Positions 62,905-64,000 of a stretch of DNA of 64,000 nt are shown here, one piece after another. The position numbers and the translations under genes are program-made. The DNA lies in contig BJUU01000011.1 in assembly GCA_007988785.1 (NCBI GenBank), positions 1 through 64,000 of the forward strand, read 5' to 3'. The DNA comes from Agrococcus baldri (lineage in GTDB: Bacteria; Actinomycetota; Actinomycetes; Actinomycetales; Microbacteriaceae). How positions within the stretch are numbered: position 1 is the first letter of the stretch; each line of letters starts with the position of its first letter. A model generated the notes under the pieces. It made no database searches. It was not told the origin of the DNA and saw only the letters and a list, made by a program, of their open reading frames with translations.

Positions 62905-64000
62905 TGCCCGACTCCACCCAGCCCACCGACGCCGACGCGCAGCAGCCCGCTGACGCCGCCGTGCCCGAGACCGCCGAGGCGAGCACCGACGCCGCCACCG
63001 AGGCGGCCGAGCAGAGCGCAGAGGCAGCACCGACCGCTGAGCCGAGCGCAGATGCAGAGGCAGCGGCACCGGCCGCAGCCCCCACCGGCCCCACGATGGG
63101 CGAGCACGTCATCGAGCGCGGCCTCGGCCGCGTCGACGCCGAGGGCACCGTCGCGGTGCAGGACGGCGACGACTGGCGCGTCGTCGGACAGTTCCCGGAT
63201 GCCACGCCCGACGAGGCGCTCGCCTACTTCGAGCGCAAGTTCGCCGACCTCGAGGGCCAGGTGCGGCTGCTCGAGCAGCGCGTGCGCGGCGGCGCGAACG
63301 CCAAGGACGTCGCGAAGGCCGCGTCGCACCTGCACGACACGGTCGTGCAGGCGAGCGCCGTCGGCGACATCCCCTCGCTGCTCACGCGGCTCGACGCGCT
63401 GCGCGGCGAGCTCGGCCAGCTCGAGGCCGAGCAGCAGGCCGCCAGCAAGGCAGAGCTCGACGAGGCGATCGCCGAGCGCACCCGCGTCGTCGAGCAGATC
63501 GAGCAGCTGGCCGCCGGCGACCTCGCCGACGTGCAGTGGAAGCAGATGATGCAGAAGGTCGATCTGCTGTTCGCCGACTGGCAGCGCCTGCAGAAGGACG
63601 GCCCGCGCCTGCCGAAGGGCCAGGCGGATGCGCTCTGGAAGCGCTTCCGCGACGCTCGCAGCACGCTCGAGACCGCGCGCCGCAAGTTCTTCGCCGAGCT
63701 CGACGCCTCGCACAAGGACGTCCGCACCCGCAAGCAGGCGCTCGTCGAGCAGGCGCAGGCGCTCGCGCCCAAGGGTGCCGACGGCATCCCGGCCTACCGC
63801 ACGCTGCTCGACCAGTGGAAGGCCGCCGGCCGCGCCGGCCGCAAGGTCGACGACGCCCTGTGGGCGCAGTTCAAGGAGGCCGGCGACGTGCTGTTCGCCG
63901 CCAAGTCCGAGCAGGCCGCGGTCGACAACGAGGAGTACGCGGCGAACCTCACCGCGAAGCTCGCCCTGCTCGACGAGGCAGCCCCCATCCTGCAGAGCAC
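62905..64000 (+). CDS. DUF349 domain protein, 3' end cut by window
   Basis: 365 residues are visible. An acidic Ala/Glu/Pro-rich N-terminus (about 1-65) precedes repeated three-helix DUF349 units, each with a W-x3-F or W-x3 signature (D-A-L-W-K-R-F-R, D-A-L-W-A-Q-F-K), largely coiled-coil. DUF349 proteins occur across actinobacteria; the function is not established. The C-terminus is beyond the window. Confidence 0.86.

Overview
The window is very GC-rich (roughly 70% or more by eye) and densely coded, with no gap above about 160 bases. It looks like a chromosomal segment of a high-GC actinobacterium, most likely a member of Microbacteriaceae. The grounds are an mIHF-type domain joined to guanylate kinase, a PriA without ATPase motifs, a Pol I with a degenerate proofreading domain, the Trp-operon membrane protein, a four-S1-domain RpsA, a DUF222-HNH gene, many GTG starts and many leaderless -10 boxes. 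The species cannot be named from sequence alone.

Layout. Almost everything is on the minus strand, so transcription runs from high to low coordinates. From right to left: a truncated DUF349 gene and a membrane-anchored cyclophilin (both +); rarA, rpsD, a 59-residue membrane protein, alaS, ruvX and mltG; the shikimate block aroE-aroC-aroK-aroB, then aroQ with a VOC gene between; a methyltransferase, efp and nusB; a DUF222-HNH gene; a TetR/flavin monooxygenase pair; the pyrimidine operon pyrR-pyrB-pyrC-(PH-like)-carA-carB-pyrF running into mihF-gmk, rpoZ, coaBC, metK and priA; fmt-rsmB; a chain rpe-hisE-hisG-hisF-hisI-trpE-(two membrane proteins)-trpC-trpB-trpA-lgt; gltB-gltD; pyk; tRNA-Leu(CAA) (+); pdtaR; a DUF559 gene enclosed by inverted repeat arrays; a thioesterase (+); polA; an LLM oxidoreductase; a DUF885 protein; rpsA; and a truncated serine beta-lactamase-family gene.

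How the genes work together. The region is biosynthetic and housekeeping: UMP synthesis, the middle of the shikimate pathway, parts of the histidine and tryptophan pathways, glutamate synthase, and translation and replication functions. Many junctions overlap by 1-8 bases (ATGA, GTGA, TGATG), so translational coupling is extensive. The his and trp sets are incomplete here (no hisA/B/C/D/H and no trpD/G/F).

Unusual points. A perfect 58-bp inverted repeat, built of 20-bp tandem units, surrounds the single DUF559 nuclease-like gene. Interspersed repeats have entered the coding ends of carA and fmt. Lgt carries an apparent two-helix insertion. mIHF and Gmk are one polypeptide. TAGGCT-type -10 boxes sit 6-7 bases before several start codons, as expected of leaderless mRNAs.
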